NCBI RefSeq assembly: GCF_014698475.1
Contig: NZ_JACJTB010000011.1
Coordinates: forward strand, 79,648-143,647
Direction: 5' to 3'
Length of the DNA stretch: 64,000 nucleotides
DNA from: Nostoc spongiaeforme FACHB-130
GTDB lineage: Bacteria > Cyanobacteriota > Cyanobacteriia > Cyanobacteriales > Nostocaceae
In this document: positions 12,358-20,242 of the stretch, piece after piece
Position numbering within the stretch: position 1 is the stretch's first letter
How the letters are laid out: the number at the start of each line of letters is the position of its first letter
Position numbers and translations under genes: made by a program
Notes under the pieces: generated by a model
Told to the model about the DNA's origin: nothing
Seen by the model: only the letters and a program-made list of their open reading frames with translations
Database searches by the model: none

Positions 12358-12422
12358 GCTGAGGTTTTCTCCCTGCTGACACAAACTGTTGCAATACGGT
12401 TGGAAATAAGGAAATAACAACA

Positions 12423-12908
12423 ATGCAAGACGCAATTACCTCTGTTATTAACTCTTCAGACGTTCAAGGTAAATACCTCGACACTGCTGCTTTAGAAAAA
12501 CTAAAAGGCTACTTCGCAACTGGTGAACTGCGCGTTCGTGCAGCTACCACCATCAGCGCCAACGCAGCTGCGATCGTTAAAGAAGCTGTTGCTAAATCTC
12601 TGTTGTACTCTGATATCACCCGTCCCGGTGGTAACATGTACACCACCCGTCGTTACGCTGCTTGTATTCGTGACTTGGATTACTACCTCCGCTACGCTAC
12701 CTACGCTATGTTAGCTGGCGATCCTTCCATCCTGGATGAGCGCGTATTAAACGGCTTGAAAGAAACCTACAACTCCTTGGGTGTACCCGTAGGCGCTACT
12801 GTACAAGCTATCCAAGCAATCAAAGAAGTAACCGCTAGCTTAGTCGGCCCCGACGCTGGTAAAGAAATGGGCGTTTACTTAGACTACATCTCATCTGGCT
12901 TGAGCTAA
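12423..12908 (+). CDS. apcB: Allophycocyanin beta subunit
   Basis: Partner of ApcA in the core trimers. 161 residues; bilin-binding Cys81 in [18 protein letters not shown] and Asn71 in [11 protein letters not shown], the conserved position that is methylated in beta-type phycobiliproteins. AAGGAA precedes the ATG. A 241-base spacer with a long-range inverted repeat separates it from apcC. Confidence 0.98.
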   Translation: MQDAITSVINSSDVQGKYLDTAALEKLKGYFATGELRVRAATTISANAAAIVKEAVAKSLLYSDITRPGGNMYTTRRYAACIRDLDYYLRYATYAMLAGDPSILDERVLNGLKETYNSLGVPVGATVQAIQAIKEVTASLVGPDAGKEMGVYLDYISSGLS

Positions 12909-12948
12909 GAGCTAGTTGGCATCTAAGTCATTAGGTGCAGCTTTATTT

Positions 12949-13056
12949 AAGGTCTGGAAATCAACTGTGAGTGCTAGAACGTCTTGTCGCTTATTGCAAT
13001 TGCATAGATTATGATGAGTGTTAGTGGTCTAGTATTTATGTTTGATTTCCAGCCTT
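12949..13056 (+). promoter_or_regulatory. Long-range stem in the apcB-apcC spacer
   Basis: AAGGTCTGGAAATCAA (12949-12964) pairs with TTGATTTCCAGCCTT (13042-13056): 15 base pairs with a single bulged T and a loop of about 77 nt. No T-run follows. It could protect the 3' end of an abundant apcAB message or mark a processing site that lowers apcC expression relative to apcAB. The role is inferred; the pairing is seen. Confidence 0.55.
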
Positions 13057-13149
13057 GGAGAGATTAATTAAAGATTTGTCTAAAAAATATACTCCCGCTT
13101 CATTTTGAGATAAAAAAAGTTTTCACACTCACCACAGGAGATTGATCAC

Positions 13150-13356
13150 ATGGCGCGGTTGTTTAAAATTACTGCTTGCGTTCCAAGCCAAACCCGTATT
13201 CGTACTCAACGCGAACTACAAAATACCTATTTCACCAAATTGGTTCCCTACGAAAATTGGTTCCGCGAACAGCAACGGATTCAAAAAATGGGTGGCAAAA
13301 TCGTTAAAGTGGAACTGGCAACTGGCAAGCAAGGTACCAACGCTGGGCTGTCCTAA
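13150..13356 (+). CDS. apcC: Phycobilisome small core linker ApcC
   Basis: A 68-residue basic linker (the 7.8-kDa core linker) that caps allophycocyanin trimers in the core cylinders. The sequence MARLFKITACVPSQTR and the C-terminal KIVKVELATG are family hallmarks (CpcD-like domain). AGGAG at 13136-13140 sits 9 bases before the ATG. It is the last gene of the apc cluster and is followed after 40 bases by a strong terminator. Another open frame overlapping it from 13142 is a shadow. Confidence 0.97.
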   Translation: MARLFKITACVPSQTRIRTQRELQNTYFTKLVPYENWFREQQRIQKMGGKIVKVELATGKQGTNAGLS

Positions 13357-13395
13357 TTCATCTATACAAATAGAACTTTATTGTAGGGAGTTCCC

Positions 13396-13422
13396 AAGAG
13401 GTCAAGAAAGACCTCTTTTTTT
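13396..13422 (+). terminator. Terminator of the apc operon
   Basis: AAGAGGTC (13396-13403) pairs with GACCTCTT (13410-13417) around a 6-nt loop, merging into a run of seven T residues. Confidence 0.85.
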
Positions 13423-13502
13423 ATAGCAGCCAAAATGGTAGCGACTGTCTTAAAAGTCAAGCGATCGCATTGCTATCAAACTTATTCACTGTAAATTATT
13501 TC

Positions 13503-14045
13503 ATGGAATACCGCAGAGCAAAAGTAGAAGGAGGTACTTTTTTCTTCACTGTGGTTACTCACAAGCGCCGGGAATTTCTCTGCGAACCAGAGAATATTAT
13601 TTTATTGCGACAAGCATTCAAAAAAGTGATTGCACAACATCCATTGATTGTAGATGCGATCGCTATTTTACCAAACCATATCCATTGTCTTTGGAGTTTA
13701 CCACCAGGAGATAGTGATTTTTCCAATCGTTGGCGATTAATTAAAAACTATTTTAGTCATCGTTGCGATGTTAAATATCATGGAAAAATATCAGCATCGC
13801 GTCAAAATAAAGGCGAATTAGCAGTTTGGCAACGCCGATTTTGGGAACATCAAATTAAAGATGAAGCTGATTTTATTCGCCATTGTGATTACATCCATTA
13901 CAACCCCGTTAAACATGGCTATGTCAAAGCACCTAAAGATTGGCAATATTCCAGTTTTATGTTGTATGTACAGCGAGGAATATATCATATTGATTGGGGT
14001 GCAGAAGAAGATATAGAATTTCCCCAAGATATAGGAAATGAATAA
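13503..14045 (+). CDS. REP-associated tyrosine transposase (RAYT)
   Basis: A 180-residue single-stranded-DNA transposase of the Y1/IS200-like superfamily, the kind that mobilises REP palindromes. The HUH pair is seen in ILPNHIHCLWSLPPGD, and the catalytic Tyr lies in the conserved block FIRHCDYIHYNPVKHGY, followed by the typical DWQYSSF. The frame opens at a TTG at 13470, but the ATG at 13503 matches the usual family start (MEYRRAKVEGGTFFFTVVTH). REP-like hairpins with GTTGGGT/ACCCAAC arms begin 6 bases after the stop, as expected for a RAYT locus. Inserted just downstream of the apcC terminator. Appears intact. Confidence 0.9.
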   Translation: MEYRRAKVEGGTFFFTVVTHKRREFLCEPENIILLRQAFKKVIAQHPLIVDAIAILPNHIHCLWSLPPGDSDFSNRWRLIKNYFSHRCDVKYHGKISASRQNKGELAVWQRRFWEHQIKDEADFIRHCDYIHYNPVKHGYVKAPKDWQYSSFMLYVQRGIYHIDWGAEEDIEFPQDIGNE

Positions 14046-14050
14046 TATTC

Positions 14051-14124
14051 GTAGGTTGGGTGAAGGCGCACAAGAGATATTGAAAAGAACACTGTAAATC
14101 TATATTGCGCCGTAACCCAACACC
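14051..14124. repeat. REP-like element, left outer copy
   Basis: A 74-base palindromic repeat starting GTAGGTTGGGTGAAGGCGC and ending GCGCCGTAACCCAACACC, able to fold into a hairpin through GTTGGGT..GGCGC / GCGCC..AACCCAAC. It lies 6 bases after the RAYT stop codon. A closely similar copy in the opposite orientation is at 15217-15291. Confidence 0.8.
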
Positions 14125-14239
14125 AAATTATAATATTTTGAGAAAATATTGTGACAGGTAAAATAATTGCAGCGTGAATTTTACCGTTTGAATTAAAATA
14201 TTTTGGTAGTTGAAAGTTTTGCGGTTTTCTTCGTGGCAT

Positions 14240-14272
14240 TTGTTGGGTTCCACTTCGTTCCACCCAACCTAC
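14240..14272. repeat. REP-like element, left inner copy
   Basis: A 33-base hairpin repeat (TTGTTGGGTT ... ACCCAACCTAC). The inverted copy at 15171-15203 differs at five positions by eye. It marks the left edge of the protease fragment. Confidence 0.8.
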
Positions 14273-15168
14273 AAGATCAGGCGATCGTACTTGATCTCTG
14301 GTTTACCCTATTCGACCCCACCTTCAACCTAACCTTCCAAATCACTGACCTCCCCACAGGACAACTAGCCGAAGCCCAAATCACAAAGTATGACTCCTTT
14401 GGTCGCCCTAACGGTGGAACTATCCTCATCGACAACGACGCTAACGGCGTAGGCTGGTTCATCGACCCTACCCCCTTAGAAAACAGTGAATTCACCACCA
14501 CCCTAACCGATACAGCCTACCGCGCTACAACAGGAGAGGCATTCGGCAAATACGACCTCCTAACCACCATCCTCCACGAAATGGGACACCTAGCAGGTAT
14601 CATCGTAGGCAACCCAGGCTTCGACCGCTACATCCAAACCATCAACGGCACAAAAACATTCATAGGCGAAAACTTCACTGCCACCCTTACCCCAGATGGT
14701 AGCCACCTTGACTCCAAAGTACACCCCTACGACCTGATGAACAACACCCTCGCCCCTGGTGTACGTAAGCTACCATCATGGCTCAACCTGCAAATGCTCA
14801 ACGCCATCCGTAATACTACGGTAGCATCAAACAGTACAACACAACTAACAGCACCCCTAACCGCAATACTCCTAGCCGACATCACCAACGGCAACTTCAA
14901 CGAAACCGACACAACCAAACCCGAATACGGCTGGTCAACACGCGGAGCAGCCACCATACTTAATCAAGAAGCAGTCCTCACCGAAGACTCCCCCTTACTC
15001 AGCAACTTCACCCAAACCTTCATCATCCCCGAACACGCCAAATACCTCCAATTCACCCTGAAAAACACCACCTTGGGAGCAAACACCCCCACATCCCCAG
15101 GCGACGCATTCGAGGTAGCATTACTCAACGCCAACACCAAACAATCCCTAGTCAACACCAGTAAATAA
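14273..15168 (+). pseudogene. Fragment of a large exported metalloprotease-type protein
   Basis: An open frame (from a TTG at 14203) whose first 23 codons come from the inner REP repeat and whose stop lies directly before the matching repeat on the other side. The interior looks like a slice of a large secreted or surface protein: residues near 120-135 hold the zinc-protease motif TILHEMGHLAG, followed by a beta-sandwich-like segment (FIIPEHAKYLQFTLKN) typical of multi-domain exoproteins. There is no start signal, signal peptide or C-terminal anchor. Codon use is markedly C-rich at third positions (ACC, AAC, CTC, CCC) unlike the neighbouring genes, suggesting origin from a different gene class or genome. 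Best read as a captured or remnant gene piece, probably not expressed as a functional protease. Confidence 0.65.
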
Positions 15169-15170
15169 TG

Positions 15171-15203
15171 GTAGGTTGGGTGAAGTGAAGCGAAACCCAA
15201 CAA
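15171..15203. repeat. REP-like element, right inner copy
   Basis: Inverted counterpart of the repeat at 14240-14272, beginning 3 bases after the stop codon of the protease fragment. Hairpin arms GTTGGGT/ACCCAAC. Confidence 0.8.
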
Positions 15204-15216
15204 AATTAAGATATCT

Positions 15217-15291
15217 GGTGTTGGGTTACGGCGCGAATCTGGATTTACCGTTTTGCTGTCAATATCTTTTGTGCGCCTCCACCCAACCTAC
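15217..15291. repeat. REP-like element, right outer copy
   Basis: Inverted counterpart of the 74-base repeat at 14051-14124, with all arm motifs conserved and about ten differences by eye in the middle. It ends 19 bases before the stop codon of the CHAT gene on the minus strand. Confidence 0.8.
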
Positions 15292-15309
15292 GGAGGAATA
15301 GCCTCTAGC

Positions 15310-17949
15310 TTACAACCAATTGCCAATTAACACATAAGCAGACCAAAAACTAGGAGCTTTGTAATTAGGATGTTGTAAGATTTTGAGTTGAGCAAGACGG
15401 AGAGCTTGAGCTTTGCTGATGTTTCCTTTTTTAAGTTCTTGATAAAATTCACCAACAAACAAAGCTGTGGATTCATCATCAATTTGCCACAGAGAAGCTA
15501 GAGTGCTACGCGCACCGGCTCTGATGGCTGTACCAGCGAGTCCTAAAGCGGCGCGTTTGTCTCCGGTTGCAGTTTGACAGGCGCTTAACACTAATAGTTC
15601 GACTGCTTGTGTTTGAGTTTCATCTCGATTGCGGAGTAAGCTGTCAAACTGCTTGACATGGATTGGCCCATCGGCAGCTAAGATAAAGGTTTTATCAGCA
15701 CTAGAACTAAACTGTCCGTGGGTGGCTAAGTGTACGATATTGAAAGGAACTGAATTGACTGCTTTTTCTAGTGCTTTGCTGGTAAATTCCTGATCTATCA
15801 GATTGGTTGTGGCAATTCCCGCACTAGCAATCGAATTAACTTCCATGTGAATTGCTGGTAGTGGTGCCAAGTTGGGAAAGTCTGGTGGAGGTTGCGTTAA
15901 CCCAGCGGCTAAAGCTTTTAGTTGTTGTTGTACTATGGGCTGAGGATTTTGCAGTTGTAAACCAACACTTAAAGCGATCGCATATTTCTCAATTAAGAAT
16001 TTTTCCCCATCGTAAAGTGATGCCATTGGGATGTTACGCAAGACACCATCCAGCACAAATACGAGCGTATCAACTTTCTTGGCCGATAATTCCGATTCAA
16101 CTGGTTTAACTAGCCAGTTATATATCATTTGCGATTGGGTTTTAACAGCATTAGTCGCTGTTGGATTCACCAATGCTTTTCGCAGGTTGGTAACAATTGT
16201 TTCTACGTCTGCTTGCAGAATATTTTTACTGTAAAGTTTTAGGGTTTGGTTGGGTAGTTTGACAATTACCTGGAGTTGTTGCGGGAGGATAATCGGATAA
16301 AAAATCGCAGTCGTGGGATTTTCGATATCTACAACTTGATCCAGAACAATATCTTTACCTTCTAAACAAGCTTCTTGGAAGAAGTTATCTATTTCTGCCA
16401 ATTGCAGAGCTTCTATGCGCTGACGTGCCTGATCTAAGATTTTCTCATTTTGTTGCCCTGCTTGAAATTGCAAGAGTAACTCGACTGATTGGCGATAAAG
16501 CGGTTCAACGCTCTCTCGAAAATTAAATTGTATGTCTTGATTGATGGTTGCTAAATCACTTCGTATAGATTTGATAGTATCAACTGCGGCATCATAAGCA
16601 GCGATCGCACCTGTAAAATTTTTTTGTTGCCAAAGTAATCTGCCTAACTGCCACTGCAAGCGATAGGCAATATCTGGGATAATGCTCCTCTGGGCTAAAA
16701 TTAACCCTTGCTGAGTTAGACTTTGTGCCTCTGACCATTGCTGAGTTTGTTCGTACAAATTACCTAAACTCAAAAGTGCATTGGCTTCGGCACGGCGATC
16801 GCCTAAACTCTGAGATTGTTTGACAGTATTAGCTAAAATCTGAGCAATTTTTGGCATATCTGGCAGTTGAGAGTCCAGATTAGATTGTTTTTGGCGATTC
16901 GCAGTTCCTAGTTTAATTAAGCTTTGGGCGTAATTAATCTGAGAGTAAATAGCCTTGCGACTAGGGGGGAGTTGATTAAGTTGAGATTGAATCTCAGGTA
17001 ATATTGCTACTGCCTCGGTTAATTTTTGGTCTTCAATTAAAAAACTCAGGTAATTCAGTTGTGCAGAAACTTTGGTTAAAGGTGAAGTAGAAAGTTTGAT
17101 AGCTTGTTGATAGTAGGCGATCGCATCTGGGTTTTTTTCTTGTTTGCGTGCGTTATTGCCCAAACTCAACAAACTAGCTGCCATATCATCATTAGATTTT
17201 AAGCGTTGAGCGGCCGCTAAACTTTGTTCTAAAACTTCTTGGGATTTTTCCAGACTTCCCGATATTAACAAGGCATTACCCAGCGATCGCAATCCCACAG
17301 CTTTTTCCAGGGAATCTGGTTGTGATTGCAACTGTTGATTGACTGTCTCTATCATTTTAATGGCACGACGGTAAAAGCCTTGTGTGCGCCAAGCTTGTGC
17401 TTGATTAATTTGCGATCGCACCACACCACTATAATTGTGTGTTTGCTGATAAATTTGCTCAGTTTGCTGCCAACTGATTAAAGCTGCTTCTGGCTTTCCC
17501 TTCAACAGTTGCAGACGACCTTGAATTTCTAGTGATTGGGCGAATACTGGCGAATTTTGACTATTTTCCAGCAATTGTAAACTTTCAGTAATTGCTTGCT
17601 GTGCCTCTGTAAGTTCGCCTAATTGTTGGTAAGCCAGAGATAAATTACTGAGGGTAATAGCTAGTTTAAGTTTATCTCCTGTCTGTTTATATGCTTGTAC
17701 TGCTTTTGTTAATACTTCTACCGCTTCTGCAAAACGTCCGGTATCATAGAGATTTTTACCTTGTTCTAAATCAGTTATGGTTGCATTCGTCAATGAAGAT
17801 GCTGTGTAAATATGATCAGGTAAAGTTGCCAACACAGGCGAACTCAGCACCAACAGTAGACTGATGACAAAATACAACAATAAACTTAAAAGTTTACTGA
17901 TTTTGCGAATATTGAGCCAAAAATCCCTAATTTTGGTTTTGATGGGCAT
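15310..17949 (-). CDS. Exported TPR-CHAT caspase-like protease
   Basis: 879 residues. An N-terminal hydrophobic segment (about 18-42, LLSLLLYFVISLLLVLSSPVLA) looks like a signal peptide, so the protein is probably exported. Residues of about 50-480 form roughly ten tetratricopeptide repeats. The C-terminal CHAT domain (about 590-879) has the expected dyad: His744 in HLATHGQF and Cys791 in VLSACQTATGD. CHAT proteins are caspase-superfamily cysteine peptidases; many cyanobacteria carry exported TPR-CHAT proteins of unknown substrate. No gasdermin-like or other partner gene lies nearby. It is divergent to the DUF3110 gene with a heptameric repeat between them. Full length with both catalytic residues, so likely active. 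Confidence 0.9.
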   Translation of the reverse strand: MPIKTKIRDFWLNIRKISKLLSLLLYFVISLLLVLSSPVLATLPDHIYTASSLTNATITDLEQGKNLYDTGRFAEAVEVLTKAVQAYKQTGDKLKLAITLSNLSLAYQQLGELTEAQQAITESLQLLENSQNSPVFAQSLEIQGRLQLLKGKPEAALISWQQTEQIYQQTHNYSGVVRSQINQAQAWRTQGFYRRAIKMIETVNQQLQSQPDSLEKAVGLRSLGNALLISGSLEKSQEVLEQSLAAAQRLKSNDDMAASLLSLGNNARKQEKNPDAIAYYQQAIKLSTSPLTKVSAQLNYLSFLIEDQKLTEAVAILPEIQSQLNQLPPSRKAIYSQINYAQSLIKLGTANRQKQSNLDSQLPDMPKIAQILANTVKQSQSLGDRRAEANALLSLGNLYEQTQQWSEAQSLTQQGLILAQRSIIPDIAYRLQWQLGRLLWQQKNFTGAIAAYDAAVDTIKSIRSDLATINQDIQFNFRESVEPLYRQSVELLLQFQAGQQNEKILDQARQRIEALQLAEIDNFFQEACLEGKDIVLDQVVDIENPTTAIFYPIILPQQLQVIVKLPNQTLKLYSKNILQADVETIVTNLRKALVNPTATNAVKTQSQMIYNWLVKPVESELSAKKVDTLVFVLDGVLRNIPMASLYDGEKFLIEKYAIALSVGLQLQNPQPIVQQQLKALAAGLTQPPPDFPNLAPLPAIHMEVNSIASAGIATTNLIDQEFTSKALEKAVNSVPFNIVHLATHGQFSSSADKTFILAADGPIHVKQFDSLLRNRDETQTQAVELLVLSACQTATGDKRAALGLAGTAIRAGARSTLASLWQIDDESTALFVGEFYQELKKGNISKAQALRLAQLKILQHPNYKAPSFWSAYVLIGNWL

Positions 17950-18024
17950 GGCAACGAGGAGATGATTAAATAAAAAAGTATAGAGGATGGGGGTTGAAAG
18001 TTAAAGACTAAAAACAATTTATTT

Positions 18025-18046
18025 CATACTTCATACTTCATACTTC
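18025..18046. repeat. Short tandem repeat (CATACTT)
   Basis: Three 7-base units (CATACTTCATACTTCATACT) lie in the spacer between the CHAT and DUF3110 genes, a dozen bases before the latter's start. A related degenerate tract is at about 55820-55845. Confidence 0.6.
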
Positions 18047-18057
18047 AGCTTTCAAAG

Positions 18058-18474
18058 ATGATTACACCAATGCGTATATTTGTTTTAATTTTTAATGCTC
18101 ACACAGACAACGAAGGGATTCACACAGTGCGAGTTGGCGATCGCAATAAAATTCTCATGTTTGAGTCAGAAGACGATGCTCTGCGCTTTGCCCTGATGTT
18201 AGAAGCTCAGGATTTCCCAACACCAACAATCGAAGCGATTGATTCAGAAGAAATTAAGGAATTTTGCGAAAGTGCTGGTTATGACTGGGAAATCGTTCCC
18301 GAAAATAGTGATTTAATCATTCCTCCAGAACTCAACGTCGAGGAAACCGACTGGGAAGCAGAAGCCGCCACCAATGATAGTGATTATACAGAACAAGTTC
18401 CACCCGCCGCAGAAACAGAACTTTCTGAGTCGGAACTCGACAGTATCCGCCGCAAACTAGAAGGATTATTGTAG
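18058..18474 (+). CDS. DUF3110-type protein
   Basis: A 138-residue cytoplasmic protein of a family confined to cyanobacteria and plastids; function unknown. The N-terminal 90 residues form the DUF3110 core (RIFVLIFNAHTDNEGIHTVR ... FESEDDALRFALMLEAQDFP), which looks like a small alpha/beta fold. The rest is an acidic, probably disordered tail ending in a predicted helix (ESELDSIRRKLEGLL). The ATG at 18070 (MRIFVLIFN) is an equally possible start. murQ follows after a heptameric repeat. Confidence 0.75.
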   Translation: MITPMRIFVLIFNAHTDNEGIHTVRVGDRNKILMFESEDDALRFALMLEAQDFPTPTIEAIDSEEIKEFCESAGYDWEIVPENSDLIIPPELNVEETDWEAEAATNDSDYTEQVPPAAETELSESELDSIRRKLEGLL

Positions 18475-18489
18475 TTAGTTATTGCTGAT

Positions 18490-18545
18490 GAGTCATTGGT
18501 CATAACTGACAAATGACTGATGACCAATGACAAATGACAAATAAC
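18490..18545. repeat. Heptameric tandem repeat upstream of murQ
   Basis: Imperfect units of the ATGACAA/ATGACCA type fill the spacer between the DUF3110 gene and murQ and run into the upstream open part of the murQ frame. The same family precedes proB at 59838-59888. Confidence 0.75.
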
Positions 18546-18560
18546 GCAGGAAACAAAAAA

Positions 18561-19484
18561 ATGGCAGATTTGCAGGAACGCGGACATCTTCTCACAGAAC
18601 AGATCAATCCTCTCAGTCAAAATTTAGATCAACTAACCTCTTTAGAATTAGTAGAACTGTTTAATATAGAAGACCAAAAAGCAGTAGCCGCAGTAGCCGC
18701 AGCTAAAATCGAATTAGCTCAAGCCATTGAAAAGACAGCAGAGCGGTTACAGCAAGGCGGGCGCTTATTTTATATCGGTGCTGGCACCAGTGGTAGATTA
18801 GGCGTATTAGATGCAGCTGAATGTCCTCCTACTTTTTGTACACCTCCAGAATTAGTCCAGGGAATCATTGCTGGTGGTGCTGGCGCATTAGTCCGCAGTT
18901 CTGAGGATTTAGAAGACCGCGCCCAAGATGGCGAAGCTGCGATCGCTCAAAGACAGATCACCCAATTAGATGTAGTGGTGGGGATTACGGCTGGCGGAAC
19001 AACACCTTTTGTACATGGGGCGCTGAGTGCGGCTCGTCAAAGAGGAGCCGTCACTATATTTATTGCCTGTGTGCCGCAAGAACAAGTTAGTATCGACGTT
19101 GATATTGATATTCGGTTGTTAACAGGGCCAGAAGTATTAGCTGGTTCAACTCGCTTAAAAGCCGGTACAGCCACCAAGCTGACTTTAAATATCTTGTCTA
19201 CTGGGGTAATGGTGAAGCTGGGTAAGGTTTATGGTAATCGGATGGTAGATGTCGCCGTCACCAATCAAAAACTCCGCGATCGCGCTTTGCGAATTCTCCA
19301 AGACCTTACAGGCTTAAGTAGAGAAACTGCCAGTCTACTACTAGAACGTAGTGGTAAATGGGTGAAACTGGCTTTATTAATGCACTGGACTGGTTTAGAA
19401 AAACAAGCAGGCGATCAACTGCTATCAGAACACCAAGGTAATCTCCGAGCCGCAGTAGCCAGCTACAACAACACTAAAGCCTGA
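18561..19484 (+). CDS. murQ: N-acetylmuramic acid 6-phosphate etherase
   Basis: Cytoplasmic enzyme that removes the lactyl ether from MurNAc-6-phosphate, giving GlcNAc-6-phosphate and D-lactate during cell-wall recycling. SIS-fold sugar-phosphate binding domain with the family signature GAGTSGRLGVLDAAECPPTF near residue 65 and GPEVLAGSTRLKAGTATK near residue 195. About 307 residues from this start, the normal family length. The frame is open from an ATG at 18534, but that codon lies in a heptameric repeat, whereas the ATG at 18561 is preceded by AGGAAA; the latter is chosen. No PTS or kinase partner is next to it. Confidence 0.93.
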   Translation: MADLQERGHLLTEQINPLSQNLDQLTSLELVELFNIEDQKAVAAVAAAKIELAQAIEKTAERLQQGGRLFYIGAGTSGRLGVLDAAECPPTFCTPPELVQGIIAGGAGALVRSSEDLEDRAQDGEAAIAQRQITQLDVVVGITAGGTTPFVHGALSAARQRGAVTIFIACVPQEQVSIDVDIDIRLLTGPEVLAGSTRLKAGTATKLTLNILSTGVMVKLGKVYGNRMVDVAVTNQKLRDRALRILQDLTGLSRETASLLLERSGKWVKLALLMHWTGLEKQAGDQLLSEHQGNLRAAVASYNNTKA

Positions 19485-19525
19485 GTATCGCCAAATTTAA
19501 GAATCAATTTTTCTGCAAAATATCT

Positions 19526-19564
19526 GGCTGGCTGCTACTAGATTTTGGTGGTCAGCCTTTTTTA
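19526..19564 (+). terminator. Probable murQ terminator
   Basis: GGCTGGC pairs with GTCAGCC (one G-T) with a loop of about 18 nt, followed by TTTTTTT at 19558-19564. The loop is rather large but the T-run is strong. Confidence 0.55.
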
Positions 19565-20242
19565 TGTTTTGCAGCCGGAATATTGCAATGGTCAGGCGAT
19601 CGCTTAACAGCAGTAAAGCAAACTTCAAAGGCAAAACGAAATCTTAGTAAAAAATCAAAGATTCAATTACAAGTTTATCAATGTTGGTTAAAGTGTAAAA
19701 AACTTGATATTACATTTGCTCATCTTAATTGTTATTAAGATTATTTTCTCCACAAAAATAAAAATAATCTTCCGCTCAACCACATTTTGCGTGCCAATAA
19801 GAAATATCAATAACTCTTGTGTGTTGGGCATTTTAGCAACATTGATTATGTAATTTAAATATCTCACAGCTTACAAAAGCATACAATTTAGTTTTATAAA
19901 AAAACACCAAAAAAATAATCAGATTAATGATTAGTGCTACAGGTTACATATAACCTAAAAATTACATATAAGATACGCAAAGCTTTATATACTAGGCTTT
20001 AGAAATCTATATAAATTGAGTATTCCCTGCTTATATTGAAATATTACGTAGGATCACGAGTTATGTATAATACTTAATTTTTTACATTTCTACTAATAGT
20101 TACGAGTTTTTTCTAGTACCAATCACGCAAATATTAAGTTAACCTGAATCACATTGCGGTTCCTGCTTTATTTACGCAATTTCTCGGATATCGAGAAACC
20201 GAGTGAGTTTACTTTTCCCTATTGAGTTCAGGATTTTTTTTC
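19565..20242. other. AT-rich gene-free region before the GH30 gene
   Basis: About 680 bases with low GC and no supported open frame, RNA gene or long repeat. One GCGATCGC site lies at about 19597. It presumably holds the promoter and leader of the GH30-like gene; a small hairpin (TCTCGGATATCGAGA, about 20182-20196) lies in the proximal leader. Confidence 0.4.

Noticed and set aside
13142..13426. A longer open frame overlapping apcC, starting 8 bases earlier.
   Set aside because: It is out of frame with the well-known apcC protein, has no better start signal and runs into the terminator.
15310..17949. A CHAT-based defence system like those with gasdermin or CRISPR partners.
   Set aside because: No partner gene is adjacent, and the signal peptide suggests export.
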